A DNA stretch of 64,000 nt from Haemonchus contortus (GCA_000469685.2 LS997563.1:8604350-8668349); one strand, 5' to 3'; positions 24,951 to 36,869 are shown, numbered from the stretch's first letter. Notes: generated by a model not told the origin, from the sequence alone. Numbers and translations are program-made.

Positions 24951-26981
24951 ATGTCTTTGCTGATCCTTGCTCTCGTCGCCTTCGCCTATGCTGCTCCACC
25001 AATTGTACCAGAGGTACCAGAAGAAGAAGAGGCAGCTGCTAAACCACTTTACCTAGCGGGATGCAAGGACGGAGTGAACAATGTCATCAAAGTCGCCGAT
25101 ATCAAAGACCGTATGTCATCATATCTAATGCTCGAAGTCTAACTCCTCCAATCATTAGCCCATAGATATAGATTTACCCCATTCATCATTAACTTTCATG
25201 GATTCCCATAAAAGCAAACTAGACCTCCTAAACCGGCAGAGTTTCTAGATCTAGCGGAACCTCAAGTGGCTCATGGGATTCCCTCCAGGGCCAGACAAGT
25301 CTTCACTGCGGATAAGAACAACTGGTAACAGAATTGTCTGGCAGAATAGAACAAACTGTAATCCGAACTCACTAGTGACTGTACCAAGGTGTTTCCCGAT
25401 CGTCAAGATATTCCCTTCATATGAATGGAAGAAAGCAGTTAGAGAACCTCAAAAAAACCTTAATTTTTCCTGGTTGAACAATGAATTGATAGAAAATTTT
25501 TCAGCTAACCTGGCTATCCATGCAAAAGACGTTGTTATTCACACCTATTTTGACGATGGAAAGCCATCCTGCTATTATGGCCGTGCATATGTCTCACTCC
25601 CCGGCAAGCTGAAGATCGTTAAAGGTATTGTCGTTCAAGAAAAAGTCTGAAACCCCCCCCCTTACCCCCACAACGGCGCAGAAAGCTCCGAAAGTTTTCA
25701 TTATTTTGAAATGGCTTGCCAAATTGGTCTGCAAATTGGTCTTCATATCAGGACCTAGATTACGGTCGAATTTTCGGGGCTTTATTGCGACTATTCAAAC
25801 CATAGCTCCGTTGAAATACTGGGCCCTGAAATTCAATGTGTTTGAGGTTCGGTCGTTGTGGATAAGGAAGTCAAGGATTTGAAGAAGGCCGTGGCGAAAA
25901 TGACCGTAAAGAAGAACTCATGGTTCATCGGAACTGTTTGCCAAGATGGAGTCAGCCAGAAATACCAAGTCCCAGCGAACGTATGGTAAGCTGTCACTAC
26001 ACTGTAGCTGAGTGTTTTTTCGAAATTTTTTTTGACAAAGATTAATTTTCCTTTTGTATTTGTTAGTCAACAGAGCCAATCAATGATGGAAATGCTTTAA
26101 AAAATATTCTTACAACTTATAATCAAATCAACTTCGTGCATTTTTTGATGGGGCGTTTTTTAGCAGCCACAATATCTACCCAGAAATTGGAGATGACTTC
26201 CTCAAGATGCTCAGCACCCCTGGCACTTACAACTTTGAGGAGGTAAACTCTAAGGCTCTAAGATATCTAAAAATATCGGAGTCACTGCGATTCTGACAGA
26301 TTCAATTTTCAGATCACGAAGAAGGCTAAGGTATCGAACGTCATCTCACTGCCCTCAGTCAGCTCCTCTTTGAAAACCTTCGTCGTCAACGTAAGTGTAA
26401 AATTCACTACTTAATTCATTAGAATACTTGAAAAATCACCATGAGGACCAGTAAAGAAGGAGACCTTCATCATTGGAGACCAAAACAATGGCGAAATCCT
26501 TCCCCCCATCCTTCAGTCCTTGCTCAACGATTCCAGGGGCAACTCTCATCACAAAGCCCTTCTCTTCCCAGTATTCTTGAGGCTCATCCACAAATCGGCA
26601 TACCAAAAATGAAGCTATTCAAATCAAGGATCAACATAAACGAAAACCATCGTTAAACGTAGCCGTTGTCGAGCAAATACTGTTGTTCAACCCTCCCCCC
26701 TCACCTTGAAAGATGGGCGGGATCTGCAGGATGGGCGGCGCTTACCACTTCCAAAGAGCCATTTGAGCCGGTGGTATCGAAGTTTTAGTGCATCTTCACT
26801 GGAAATCGATATCATTTAATTTGTTTCGTAAAACAAATGTTTCAAATAATTTGTTGATTCACCCCAGAAATTATGCATTTTCTAGGGTGACTGGCAGGCG
26901 AAGATCGCTTTGGTTCTTGGCAAGCAGAAGATTGCAAACATCAAGGTCCCATCAAATGGTGATTGGGTCTATGTCTATTAA
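24951..26981 (+). CDS. Secreted 222-residue protein, family not recognised
   Basis: Six exons: 24951-25110, 25505-25624, 25847-25985, 26167-26242, 26313-26390, 26886-26981. All five junctions keep phase; acceptors are TTTTTCAG, TGTTTGAG (atypical), TTTAGCAG, ATTTTCAG and TTTCTAG. The start follows TTCCTTATAG, a likely spliced-leader site. Residues 1-15 are a signal peptide cleaved before APPIVPEVPEEEE, an acidic linker. Four cysteines (38, 76, 125, 140) could form two disulphides. Later parts read KNSWFIGTVCQDG, EIGDDFLKMLSTPGTYNF and a last exon GDWQAKIALVLGKQK…VPSNGDWVYVY. The alternating hydrophobic pattern suggests a beta-sandwich; the W-x-A-x-I-x-L…VPSNG-W end is reminiscent of secreted lipid-binding (ML-type) proteins, but I cannot assign it. 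The first intron has an open frame continuous with exon 2 that I left out. Poly-A signal at 27034. Confidence 0.7.
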
Positions 26982-27033
26982 ACGCCTTTGGAAGTAAATA
27001 TATTTGTAGCATGTGATAGAAGTGTCAGCTTGC

Positions 27034-27039
27034 AATAAA
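27034..27039 (+). terminator. Poly-A signal AATAAA
   Basis: It lies 53 nt after the TAA of the 222-residue secreted protein. Confidence 0.6.
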
Positions 27040-27044
27040 AAGTA

Positions 27045-28106
27045 TAAATAATTGAAAGATACATCGCTAATCATAAAGATATAATCATCTAATCATGTGG
27101 GAGACCTTACCCACTTTAGCTGCCATCGAATGTTGTCGCTTTCGCCGATACAAAGTACCATAGGGAACAAGAAATGAAGATTTGGATCTGAAAAAACCCC
27201 ATTTCATTGATTGACCCACTGATTAGAAAGATAACTTGTAAGCAATGGGTAAGTTCTTACCCAGCAAGATGAGGTATACCTGCTGCTTTAAAACGGAAAG
27301 GAAAAGCCAAAGGGACGCTCACCACGCCCTGCGGCGTGGGCGTAGCCGTCAAGTCTCTCTCAAATTAGCGTTCTATTTCACGAGTTTCGCCCTCTACCTT
27401 CTAACCAGTCCGATATCGATTCGTATTCGATCTACGCGGTCGATAGCGGATCTGGCGCCTTTAGCTGCCTAGCAGAAAATTGGCGTTGAAGTCTGCACTC
27501 ACTTAAGGAAGCAGAACTTCCCTGTGAAAAAAAAACTTCTTCGGGGCATCTGGCAAATAGGAAATGTGACTATCTCGGTTCCCAAGATAACATTGGCGAG
27601 ACATTCGGAGAATCATCTTCCCATTGGGACTCATTAAGAGAATCATTCGTCACTAGGCAAAGTGAAGCACAGAATGGGATTGCAGTTCTATGTGCTTCTC
27701 CTATCTCTTCCAAATAATCCTCTTTCAAATGACATATTATATAGACGAGTTTCGGGTTAAGTGGCCAGCTAATACAAGTGTGCAGGAAAAGAGGAAACAT
27801 CCCTCGGAACTTAGCACTTCAGAAAAAGTGTATGGAGGCTATCAGTTAGTACTCTACTGAGTGAACGTCATAGTGGATGGTGGCCTTTTCGAAGTGCTTC
27901 AATTCACTGCTCAGCCTCACTCTTTTTTACCAAGCTACCAAATGGCCAACGAATTTAAACGACAGACATCGGAGCAACAACGCCGCGCGGCCGCACGCGA
28001 CTGACGCTGTTGTTCTCACGATGGAATCGTGTTCAACTGCGATAGACGGCTTCCCTGTTCCACTGCCTTTGGTCCTTCTACAGTGCCTGTTCACGCGTAT
28101 AGAATA
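27045..28106. other. Intergenic, no supported gene
   Basis: Nothing beyond short unassigned frames. A GC-rich patch at about 27980-28010 (GCCGCGCGGCCGCACGCGAC) resembles the CpG-rich patches seen in introns at 42.6-46.3 kb. Confidence 0.5.
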
Positions 28107-29642
28107 CACTGGTGTGCAAAACTTAGGGACGGAAGCAACTTTCGATTACCGTACCTCTGTCAGACGACAAAGTTCGATGAAATTTAGACCATAGCTATAG
28201 ACGATCATTACGGTATTGCACAGGAAGCAATTAGCCGAAAATCGAAATAGGACGAGCAAATAAGACATTTTTATTGAAAGGTACCGATTACCCATAGTTC
28301 CTCACAACTTATGCTAGTACTTCAAAAGAAGCGACGCGGTTCCTAATGGGGTGTGTGATCACCACGGACAGCAGTAAATGCTCTGTAACGCGATCCCATA
28401 ATTTCCACGAGGTTGAAAATGAGTTATTGTGGTAGGGCATTCCACTCCTCTATCAGCACAATTGACAATTGCTGGATGGTCAGTGCTGCATTTGGACGTG
28501 CTGCAATGCCTCTACCCAGTGCATCCTACACGTGCTCACTGGGATTCAGGTCGGAGGAACGGGCAGGCCACACCATTCGCTGGATAACCTTTTGTTTCAA
28601 GAGCCCTTTCACATGAGCTGTTCGATGCGGTCGCGCACTGTTATCCATAAAAATGATTTCAGGGCTCACTGCAGCACTTAAAAGATACACATTAGGGAGG
28701 AGTTCCTTTTCACAGTAACGCCGACTGTTAAGGGTCCCACGCTCAAAAATCTGGAGGTAAGTACGGTTACGAAGCATGATGCCTCCCCATACCATAACAC
28801 CTCGACCACCAGAACGGTCAAGTTCCACAACGTTTCTGAGAGACGTGCGTGTCCCCACCTTTGGCCATGACGGTGCGTCCAGAATCACTACTCAGACTGA
28901 ATCTGTTCCCATCCGAAATAAGCAAACGGCCCCATTTCTCATCGGTCCGTCCGCTATGCACCCGGCACCACCATAAACGGTCTCGCCGATTCGCGAGGGT
29001 CGAAGGAACACAACGTAAAGGTCGTCGGGTGAAGAGACCGCAACGGTGCAGTCGTCGTGCCACTGTAGTGCGTGGGATGGCTTGCTTTGAAATCCTGTTA
29101 AATGACATTGCAATCAAAGAAGCTGACTGACGTGGATCTCTTCTTGCCTGCTGCACAATGTAGCGGTCATATCTTGGTGCAGTTGTTCTTGGCTGACCAC
29201 CTCCTCTCCTTTGTGCAGCAATATCAGAGGTTCGGAATGCTCTCCGTGCACGTGAAACAACGCTGTGAGCGATACCAGGTTCCTGGGCTGCACTCGTCAT
29301 AGTTCGGCCTTTTTTGAGTTTCTCGATGATCCTTCTTCGTGCCAGGTCACCCAGACGATGTCTGCGGGATAAGATGTTTAGAAGGATAACACCACAGTAC
29401 TTGGTAGCTACTGGCTGATTGACAAAAAAAATTCCTTTCATACCTCTCACCTGCCTCGATTTGTGCGGGTAGCCATATTTCTCGCTTTATTTGAACTATT
29501 CCTCCACGAAGGGATGTCTAACTTCCTGTGCATAGCCGTCATAGGTCTGGCAATATAATCCCACACTTTCATTTATTTCCACCCAGTCCTCGTTGTTTTA
29601 TGTTACATTATCCATTTCGTCCCTAAGTTTTGCACACCAGTG
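28107..29642 (-). mobile_element. Tc1-like DNA transposon, 1536 bp, complete ends
   Basis: The ends are inverted repeats identical over 25 bp (CACTGGTGTGCAAAACTTAG and 5 more), at 28107-28131 and 29618-29642. Each is flanked by TA, the target duplication of Tc1/mariner elements (28105-28106, 29643-29644). The single transposase frame runs on the reverse strand and is broken. Length and layout fit Tc1-like elements. The transposase text is of a DD34E type I associate mainly with arthropods, so horizontal arrival is possible but unproven. Confidence 0.92.
28343..29450 (-). pseudogene. Tc1-like transposase, inactivated
   Basis: The N-terminal frame (28818-29450) contains the paired-like helix-turn-helix region (HRLGDLARRRIIEKLKKGRT, then AHSVVSRARRAF and a GGGQPR linker), a second helical part ending TTVARRLHRCGL, and the first catalytic aspartate in ISDGNRFSLSSDSG. 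The frame then shifts near 28850-28880; the second frame carries GGIMLRNRTYLQIFERGT, the second aspartate in FMDNSARPH and the glutamate region WPARSSDLNPSEH. A TAG at 28526-28528 replaces a conserved Trp codon, a TAA lies at 28424-28426, and the frame ends VRGDHTPH. One frameshift plus two stops mean no active enzyme; the intact ends could still be moved in trans. Confidence 0.9.
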
Positions 29643-29644
29643 TA

Positions 29645-30561
29645 GTTTCATAATAGAAAGAATGGCTGTTGATTTTTAATACTAAAAAGCGTCCGTGAAC
29701 AGCTTTTTCGGTTCGCAGCCCTCTTTCTCTTGAATTTCGCAAGTATTGATGGCGAATGTAGATCCGTTTTGATAAGAGCTTGGAAAGTGGTTAGAGAATC
29801 TGTGATACGTGTTTGGGAAACTCAAAATTTCTGCAATCTAAGATTACAGGTGGTGAAGTAGCATATTAAAGCTACAGCATCGACGTTCTCGTGTATCTTC
29901 CACATTTATAGTTACGGTCAACAGCCAGTTATTCTGAAGATATGATAAGGATTAAAATGGTGTTCGAGGGATAGTTAGAGAGGATTTATCGAGTTTGACC
30001 TTGAGTCCTGGGTTAGTGAAAGAACCTAGGTTCTGGCAGGAAAAAGGTAATGGACCGGCATCGTCTAGGGTAGGACTAAATTTAAAAAAAACCTACCCCT
30101 CTAAACTTTAATTCCTATATCCGCAACTCTTAAACCAATTCTGCTGACATCCAGAACAGGGTATTTCATTCAACACACACTTCTAACCTGCCTAACTATT
30201 GACACTGATGGTGAGATCAGGTCCTCCTCACATTGAAGCGACATCACCTAGCCCTACACTACAAAAATAAATTGTAAAGTTCCGAATCAGCCATGATTCG
30301 AATGCCTACAGTAGTTTTACAATTGCGCAACCATGGCTATTTACAAGACCTTCCAACTACTATTACGACGCGATTACGGTAAGAGTTTGGATCTGCATAA
30401 AGTTGCCATTCTCCTGTAACAATATCGTTACCACATCGAACTTCGTCATTTCTGTTTTATATTTGTGGCTAACAACTTTATGTTCCTTCTGCAAAAGGAA
30501 GCTTTGACGGTAAGATGGCAAACAATTCACTCGATTTCTCTGGTTCACATTAAAGCATTAC
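29645..30561. other. Intergenic, no supported gene
   Basis: No gene seen. A GATTACGGTAAGAGTTTGGA word near 30374 is one copy of a short dispersed motif listed under findings. Confidence 0.5.
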
Positions 30562-30567
30562 TTTATT
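30562..30567 (-). terminator. Poly-A signal AATAAA (reverse strand)
   Basis: TTTATT on the plus strand, about 210 nt beyond the stop of the reverse gene at 30774-32474; the nearest canonical signal. Confidence 0.4.
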
Positions 30568-30773
30568 GCAGATAAGTGTGTGCGTATGTGTCATGTGCGA
30601 ATTACAACCCAGAAAAATACAAGCACGACTAGTGATAAGTAGTAGTTCGCATCGATACAACAGAAGAAATGCATTGATTACAAAAAAAATGATAAGCCTG
30701 CAATCCCAGAACGGATTGTCAACCATGTGTCAGATTTTTGGTAATCGATAAGATTAGCTGGGAATGGCACTGA

Positions 30774-32474
30774 TCACTTGAGCTTGTTATATGAGCATTG
30801 GCTTGGCACGGCTTCAAGTGGCATGCTTTCCGGCGGTATATCACGCTCAAGAGTCTGAAAAGATCGTTCAGAGTTAGCTACAGATGCATAACATCGCTGC
30901 GCAGCGCGACCGCCGCATCCAGCCGCGTCGCTTGCAGGCCACGCCTTCCCAAGACCGATAAACGATGAAACAATAATTCAATTTACCTCTATGGTAACTT
31001 CGCTCATTTCCTGTACAACTTCCTTTACGGCTTCGTCGGTGACTGAGTGTCCGCATGATTCTGCAGCCAAGCGCTCCGTTGGCTCTGAGGGTGGTTGCTC
31101 TTCCGGGTATGTGGGTTGTTCCTCTACTGGTTGCGTCACTGGTTCTACCTGCTCCACATGCTCCAAATGCTCCGACTTCCTCTCAGCTTGTTCTTCGGTT
31201 TCAGTATGCTTCCTGTCGGTCGGGGAGCTCTCGTTCGGTGAAGTGTTCTCTTGCTTTTCACGCTGAATATTAATGAATAAATTTGAGTAATAGTTAATGT
31301 ACATATGTATGATAAAACTGCAGTTGGAAAAACAAAACTGCAATTTTTTCTGTAGGTAATTTTAGTAAGGTATAAGAGAGGGAAGAGAAGGGGATCTTAG
31401 TAGGCGTGGGGAAGGGAAGAAATAGAGAACAGCCTCAGATCTCCAAAGTAAAAAAATGAGATTGGGATACGGTAATTTTCGCACTATGACCAAATTAGTT
31501 CAGCATATTTTCGTAATTGCAGCATTTGCAGCATAACAGGGTTACGGTAGGAATATGAATCCGTGGGTGTGGTGCGATTCGTGCGATACTGGGTGCGCGC
31601 GGCAAATTGCGCGGCGACGTTCGTGGTTAGCTGATCCTACTATTCTACTGTAATTCAAAATCGGGCCCAAATAATAGGCGCCAAAATCGTCAGAATAGGT
31701 GTGAATTTCGCCGCGCAATTTGCCGCGCACACCCTCGGACGCACGACTTGACCGTCCCCCATGGGCCCCTATGGTAAGCACTAAAGTCGTCCAAATCGTT
31801 ACGAACTTCGGCGCGCGATTCGCCGCGCGCATCCCCGAACGCACGACTTGACACATACCCTGAATCCGTACCAAACTCTTTGCTTTCCAGTGCAGGACAG
31901 GAATTCGGTACGAATTCATTTCCTACTGTAACCGTGCTGCTGCTTCAACCTACATTTAGTGGGGGACGGCTACCTCGTGCGTTAGACGACGCGCGCGGCC
32001 AACTGCGCGGAGAAGTTCGAAACGTTTTGAACGAGTTCAGCGCCTACTATCGGAGCCCAAATCTGAAGTAGAGTAGATTAGAAGGATCATCTGACCCTTT
32101 CGAACTACTTTACTACAAATTTGTACCCCAATGATAGGCGCAGAAGTCGTTCAAATCGTCACGAACTTCGCCGCACAAGTTGCCGCGCGCGTCCTCGGAC
32201 GCATGTAATGCTTGTCTCCTTTTCAACCTACATTTAGTAGTCGTAAAAAGTCGTAAATTAGCACATATCGATTGCGTGATAGGAGGCCTACGGTAGGATT
32301 TTGGGTCCGTACTGATTTATTGCTGTTGTCAATACTACTACTACTAACCTCATCTGCACTCAATGTTGGTGGCATACCGTCACTTAACGGTTTCACCGTG
32401 CCAGTTGTCTCCTGTTCATGTCGCTTATCATTACGATGTACATTTGTTACGTCATACGATTGACTATTTCCCAT
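30774..32474 (-). CDS. Small acidic, probably N-myristoylated protein
   Basis: Three exons on the reverse strand: 32474-32349, 31262-30987, 30854-30774; 160 residues, all junctions phase 0, with donors GTTAGT and GTAAAT and acceptors AATATTCAG and ATCTTTTCAG. I start at MGNSQS rather than the in-frame ATG at 32516 because ATCGATTCCAG, a probable spliced-leader acceptor, lies between them. The resulting N-terminus, Gly2 with Ser6, fits the N-myristoyltransferase consensus. The middle exon (43-134) is very acidic and repetitive, with HLEHVEQVEPVTQPVEEQ and PEEQPPSEPTER, and looks disordered. The last exon reads TLERDIPPESMPLEA and ends YNKLK. No transmembrane segment. A membrane-tethered disordered scaffold or signalling protein is inferred; the family is not recognised. 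The 1.1-kb first intron is packed with fold-back elements. Confidence 0.65.
31560..31860. repeat. Fold-back element, internally deleted, plus a third arm
   Basis: A truncated plus arm (GGTGCGCGCGGCAAATTGCG, 31589 onward) is followed, across the usual GCTGATCCTACT centre, by a full minus arm to about 31755, then directly by another minus arm (GGTAAGCACTAAAGTCGTCC … GCACGACTTGAC) to about 31853. Same family as 17.65-18.4 and 20.36-20.59 kb. Intronic. Confidence 0.8.
31961..32221. repeat. Fold-back element with flanking direct repeats
   Basis: Inverted arms run from about 31973 to 32206 around a centre near 32090 (GAAGGATCATCTGACC). The 17-bp word TTCAACCTACATTTAGT occurs immediately outside on both sides (about 31944-31960 and 32222-32238), which looks like a target-site duplication. 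Same family as the other fold-backs. Confidence 0.8.
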
Positions 32475-35400
32475 ACTGTAACCTGGAATCGATCGATAAA
32501 CTTTGTGGCCATCCACTATTTCTAATACACACTAATTCACGGCATAATAAGAAAAAAGCGACAACAACTTTTCTGTCAAGAGCCCGTAGTGAAACATTCG
32601 AACGAATAAACAATACAGAACACGGGTAAAAACGGCTGATCACGTCGAGGAGGAGCCTTGTTTCGTTGAAAGTGCGCGGCAGCGCTTCTTAGCTAGTTGT
32701 CTCGTCATTGCTATGTTTTAGCGGGTTTACTGGTCAGTTGTCTTGCGTTATGTCGTTCAAGGCTCCTAATGGTGATATTGTCAAAAGTCTCCCAGAGACA
32801 GAACCAACTGTAAGGGGATGAGATACAATGAAGCGTCTCCTATTCAAAATGTAGTTAAAATGAAATCAAAAAGACAAAGGATCGAGTTATTTAAACAGAT
32901 CATCTCCCCAAGTGCAAGCCATGTACTTTCTGCCATGTACTTTGTACTGTACTTGCATCCCCAAAAACAACAACCATGAAGATGAAGGAATATGTTTGGA
33001 TAACTGGCAAATAGTCGAACTACCGTTCTTATTTTTATCCCAAAGTTGGGAGGATGCAGAAATGAAAATTTTCCTCGTCTACAAATTACTACCATTGCTG
33101 AAATAACGATGCGAAAAACAAAAAATCTGGTGCATGCACAGTTCTACGACTAGTGCGTGCCGCATTACGACTGGCAGCAGTATGTAGCAACAGTGAGATT
33201 ACGGTAAGAACTTGGAGCCGTGCTGACTCTCCATTTTTTGTGGAAGCTATGATTAGACCAAGTAGGAAGGAACGCTAGGTTGAATTAAGCTTTGACACGA
33301 CATTTAAGGAACACCAGGGTAATCCAAACAAATTTATCAACTGTTCCACTAGTGTTAGGACGAACAGATAAGGTGCCTACGCAGAAAAACAAACCCATCT
33401 TTATTGACTAAGTGACAATATCGCCTTGATTCTGACCCTGACTCAACAGTTCTGATAGTACAGTATCGGTTCCGCAGGAGTGTGTCCATCTAGCCCATAT
33501 AAACCGATGAGTATGAGTGTAAATAAATAAACAAGGACGTTACCAGTTAGAGCGTGGTAGCAACTTTCAAAATGAAAGTTGTCCAAGCAGGAAGCACAGA
33601 AAAAGCATCTCTTTGGCTCATGGGAACTCGAGGATACAATCACAAAAAGGAACTGGAGGCGAGAAACAAGAAAGGGCGGAATATTTGACGTTGATCAACA
33701 ATTTTTTCAGTTAAGCCATGCAAACGATTTTCATTCGGGATCGAGGAGGTACATGAGGGGTTTTTTCCCCACCATTGTAAACCAAGATGCGAGAAAAGGT
33801 CTGAATCATCATTGCTTACACGATCGCAGGTTGGTTCAACAGCGTCCAAAGAAGAATCGAGGTGGAACACATGAGGACAGGGTGCTGGAAACTACGGTTT
33901 TCGGAAGCGATCGCAACCTCTAGCCGCTCGGCAACCTTTACAGGCTTGTAAAGGCCCTCTGTAGTTAAAGGCCCTACCTAATGTTTACTATTCTTGGTAA
34001 AGCACTCTCCCAAATAGAGCTGTTCACTCTAAATCTACATCTATGTATGAACCTTATATCCGTCAGGTAGTCAGCAGTATGGCTAAAAAGAAACTTGCTC
34101 ACAAATGCTAGATGAGGACCTTGAAATACAATCTGCGATCCAAACAAGGAAACGAGTGCATGGCGCACTCCATAACTACGCGCATAAAACATAATTCAAA
34201 TAAACATCAAAGGAAATTTTTGAAAACTCCTTGAGTCCGCTCTACAGAGAGCTGGACGATCACAGAAGACCACTTCGGAGCTCAATGACAAATGACGGAC
34301 GAAGGGCGGATGTGTCAAAGCACGAATTACCGGAACAGAGGTGGCGATGGTGAAAAGAAGGAAAGCGGAACGGCAACGACGGTGTCCAACAGCGATCGCG
34401 AGCCACAAATACACCTATCACCCACATACATAAGGGCGTCAACGGCCCTTTAGACGACATCACCGCTGTGTCGCCAATAGCCCTGGCCATATAAGTTCCT
34501 TTGCAAACATCACATGATCAGTTGTGACCAGATGAATCATTGTGGCAACGAAGAGATTCGGACAGTCATATAGTTATTCGAAAAAAAATCGAAAATATTC
34601 AGTATGATTAGAAATTCCTACCGTAATCCCAGAAAAACGAAGGATTTCGCAATATGAATGTATGTTCAGGGGTTCAGCGTGGAAAAATAGCGCGTTTATG
34701 GTGGAGTGCCCCAGACGACCAGAGATGACAAAAAGCATGATTCCACGCCTTCTCTGCTTCCTCCCTACAAAAGGTTCCTTCCTCCTAATAAAAAATAGGT
34801 TATCCATTGACTCTCCCTCTCCTTATAAACCTTGTACTACATAATTTTAAGGGAGATTATTTTCCTACGGTAAGCCGTACGAAAAGTCCAAGTATGTATG
34901 ATCATAACAGTTTTACAGTCCGTAGACTCACATCAGTGAGACAGTGGTTATACACAGCGAGACAGAAGAGACAGCAGACGACTAGACAAAACTCATCACA
35001 TATACGGCGCGACGATAGTTCTAGTGGGCAGGGTCAGTCACGCATTGGTGAAGTGAGCGTATATCCAGTGGAGTGTGGCCTGACAACCATGCATTTAAGC
35101 CAGGTCCTACAGCCCGGATTACGCTTTACAGCATCTGCACGACTTTAGAGCTTGGTTATATGGGCGTCCTACTCTTTATTACTACTATGTCGTCGGTGTC
35201 AACATTTATGCAAGAAGGGAATGGTGAAAGCACTCTCGTCAAAAGCTCAAACAAATCCCAAAAGGGAGAATCACATGATGAGACTGGCAAGATCCGAGAA
35301 TTTTTGGACCGAGCCCGACTGTTTGCTGGTTCCAGGCCAAGGTTTATTTCGGATCAAACCGGATTAAGCAAACAACACAAGCCACCACAATTGTTTACAG

Positions 35401-36600
35401 TATGCCATCGCTTCCAGGATGGTGTTAATCCTTTTTATGCCATGATCATTCGCCCTACTTCAAAATGAGCTTGAACTGAAGAAGGCTATCTTCGAAAAAA
35501 AAAACTCTTGGTAACTTTTCTATCAGAAATTTTAGATCAGAAACCATTCTTATCAATTCCCACTTCTGCTGGGACCTGTTTTTTGTGTATTTCCTTTTTC
35601 GGAAGTTTTTCTCAGCCACAATTTCCCCACTGTATTTCGCAATCGAGCTGAGACGAATCGAAATGTATAAATAATTTTTTTGCTTCTATTTATACCACTT
35701 ATTTCCCAAGCGAGCGACTGTTTTTCTATCAAATACCGTACAGGCCCTTGCGACCATAGCACGATCTATGAAACATCAAGGACTTTTTCTAAAACTCAGG
35801 AACTGTGAAATATAACAGCTAAGTAAAATTTAAGTCTTAAGTGTTCTTCCCTGAGGCCTTGGCAAAGATATTACATTTTTTATTCGGTTAAAGTTTCGGC
35901 CTGTCGCCTTCGTCAGATTCTTAGACATCCAAAAGAAGACCGTAAAAACTTTAAGTGATAACTGTACAAATATAAAAATCTTGTTCATAATGAATCTTCA
36001 TTTATCTATGGGAGGTAGACTTATTTTGTTAGTGTTCGATTGGTGATGAAAAAGGGAAGAAGGGAGGACATTGGTTTAACCTATAGTCAGCACCCTCCTC
36101 TCCGGCTTTCAAAACTTTGCTGAAAAATTTCATCACATTGAATAACATTGAATGTGAATCATAAAAGACGTGACGACCGTGCTTTAGCGAAAAAAGCAAA
36201 ACATAGCCGACTAAAGTTTTGTGGGGGAAATGTTTAATTTCAAGTTTTATCGTCCATTATACGAAGAAATGTAAAGCTTTCACGGAGGAATAAGAAAATG
36301 TCGATTGTAGAGCGGCAGTAGAAAAGGCTGAGCTGGGCAAGAAATTGTCGGCTATTGAGCGTGTTCAAAGGATCACATGAGGCGTATGATCTGCTCACAG
36401 TCGGGTTTTGGGAGATTGGAAGATCTAAGCAGACAGGGATGGATAGGATAAAAAAAAGAGTCCAGTGTCATACAGTGAAAGGAAAAGAGGTTCGGAGTTG
36501 GAGAGAGAAAAAGAAACAGACAGTCAAATAGATTGATGGACAGAGAGATAGATATGAAGTTAGATAAGGGCAGACGCACCGACACACAGGCACACAGACA
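32475..36600. other. Gene-poor stretch
   Basis: No exon chain found. The longest frames (33579-33923 and 35073-35468, both +, 114-131 codons) have no recognisable motif and no supporting splice context. Short GATTACGGTAAG-type words occur near 33194 and, inverted, near 34620. Confidence 0.45.
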
Positions 36601-36609
36601 TGACAGGCA

Positions 36610-36718
36610 GGCAGGCAGGAAGGCAGACAGACAGACAGACAGACAGACAGACACAAACAGACAGGCAGACAGACAGATATACAAAAAGGCAGACAGATAG
36701 ACAGACAGACATTCAGCC

Positions 36719-36750
<32 letters not shown>

Positions 36751-36774
36751 TGACAGACAGATATACAAAAAGGC

Positions 36775-36857
<83 letters not shown>

Positions 36858-36860
36858 TGG
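36610..36860. repeat. Long (ACAG)n microsatellite
   Basis: About 250 bp of nearly pure ACAG units with small interruptions (ACACAAACAG; GATATACAAAAAGGCAG occurring twice). It generates long Thr-Asp-Arg-Gln (+) and Cys-Leu-Ser-Val (-) frames that are not genes. Confidence 0.95.
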
Positions 36861-36869
36861 ATAGATTGA

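Noticed and set aside
25111..25504. Open frame through the first intron of the 222-residue secreted protein
   Set aside because: Exons 1 and 2 join in phase with strong splice sites; including the open part would add a cysteine- and asparagine-rich stretch without start or support.
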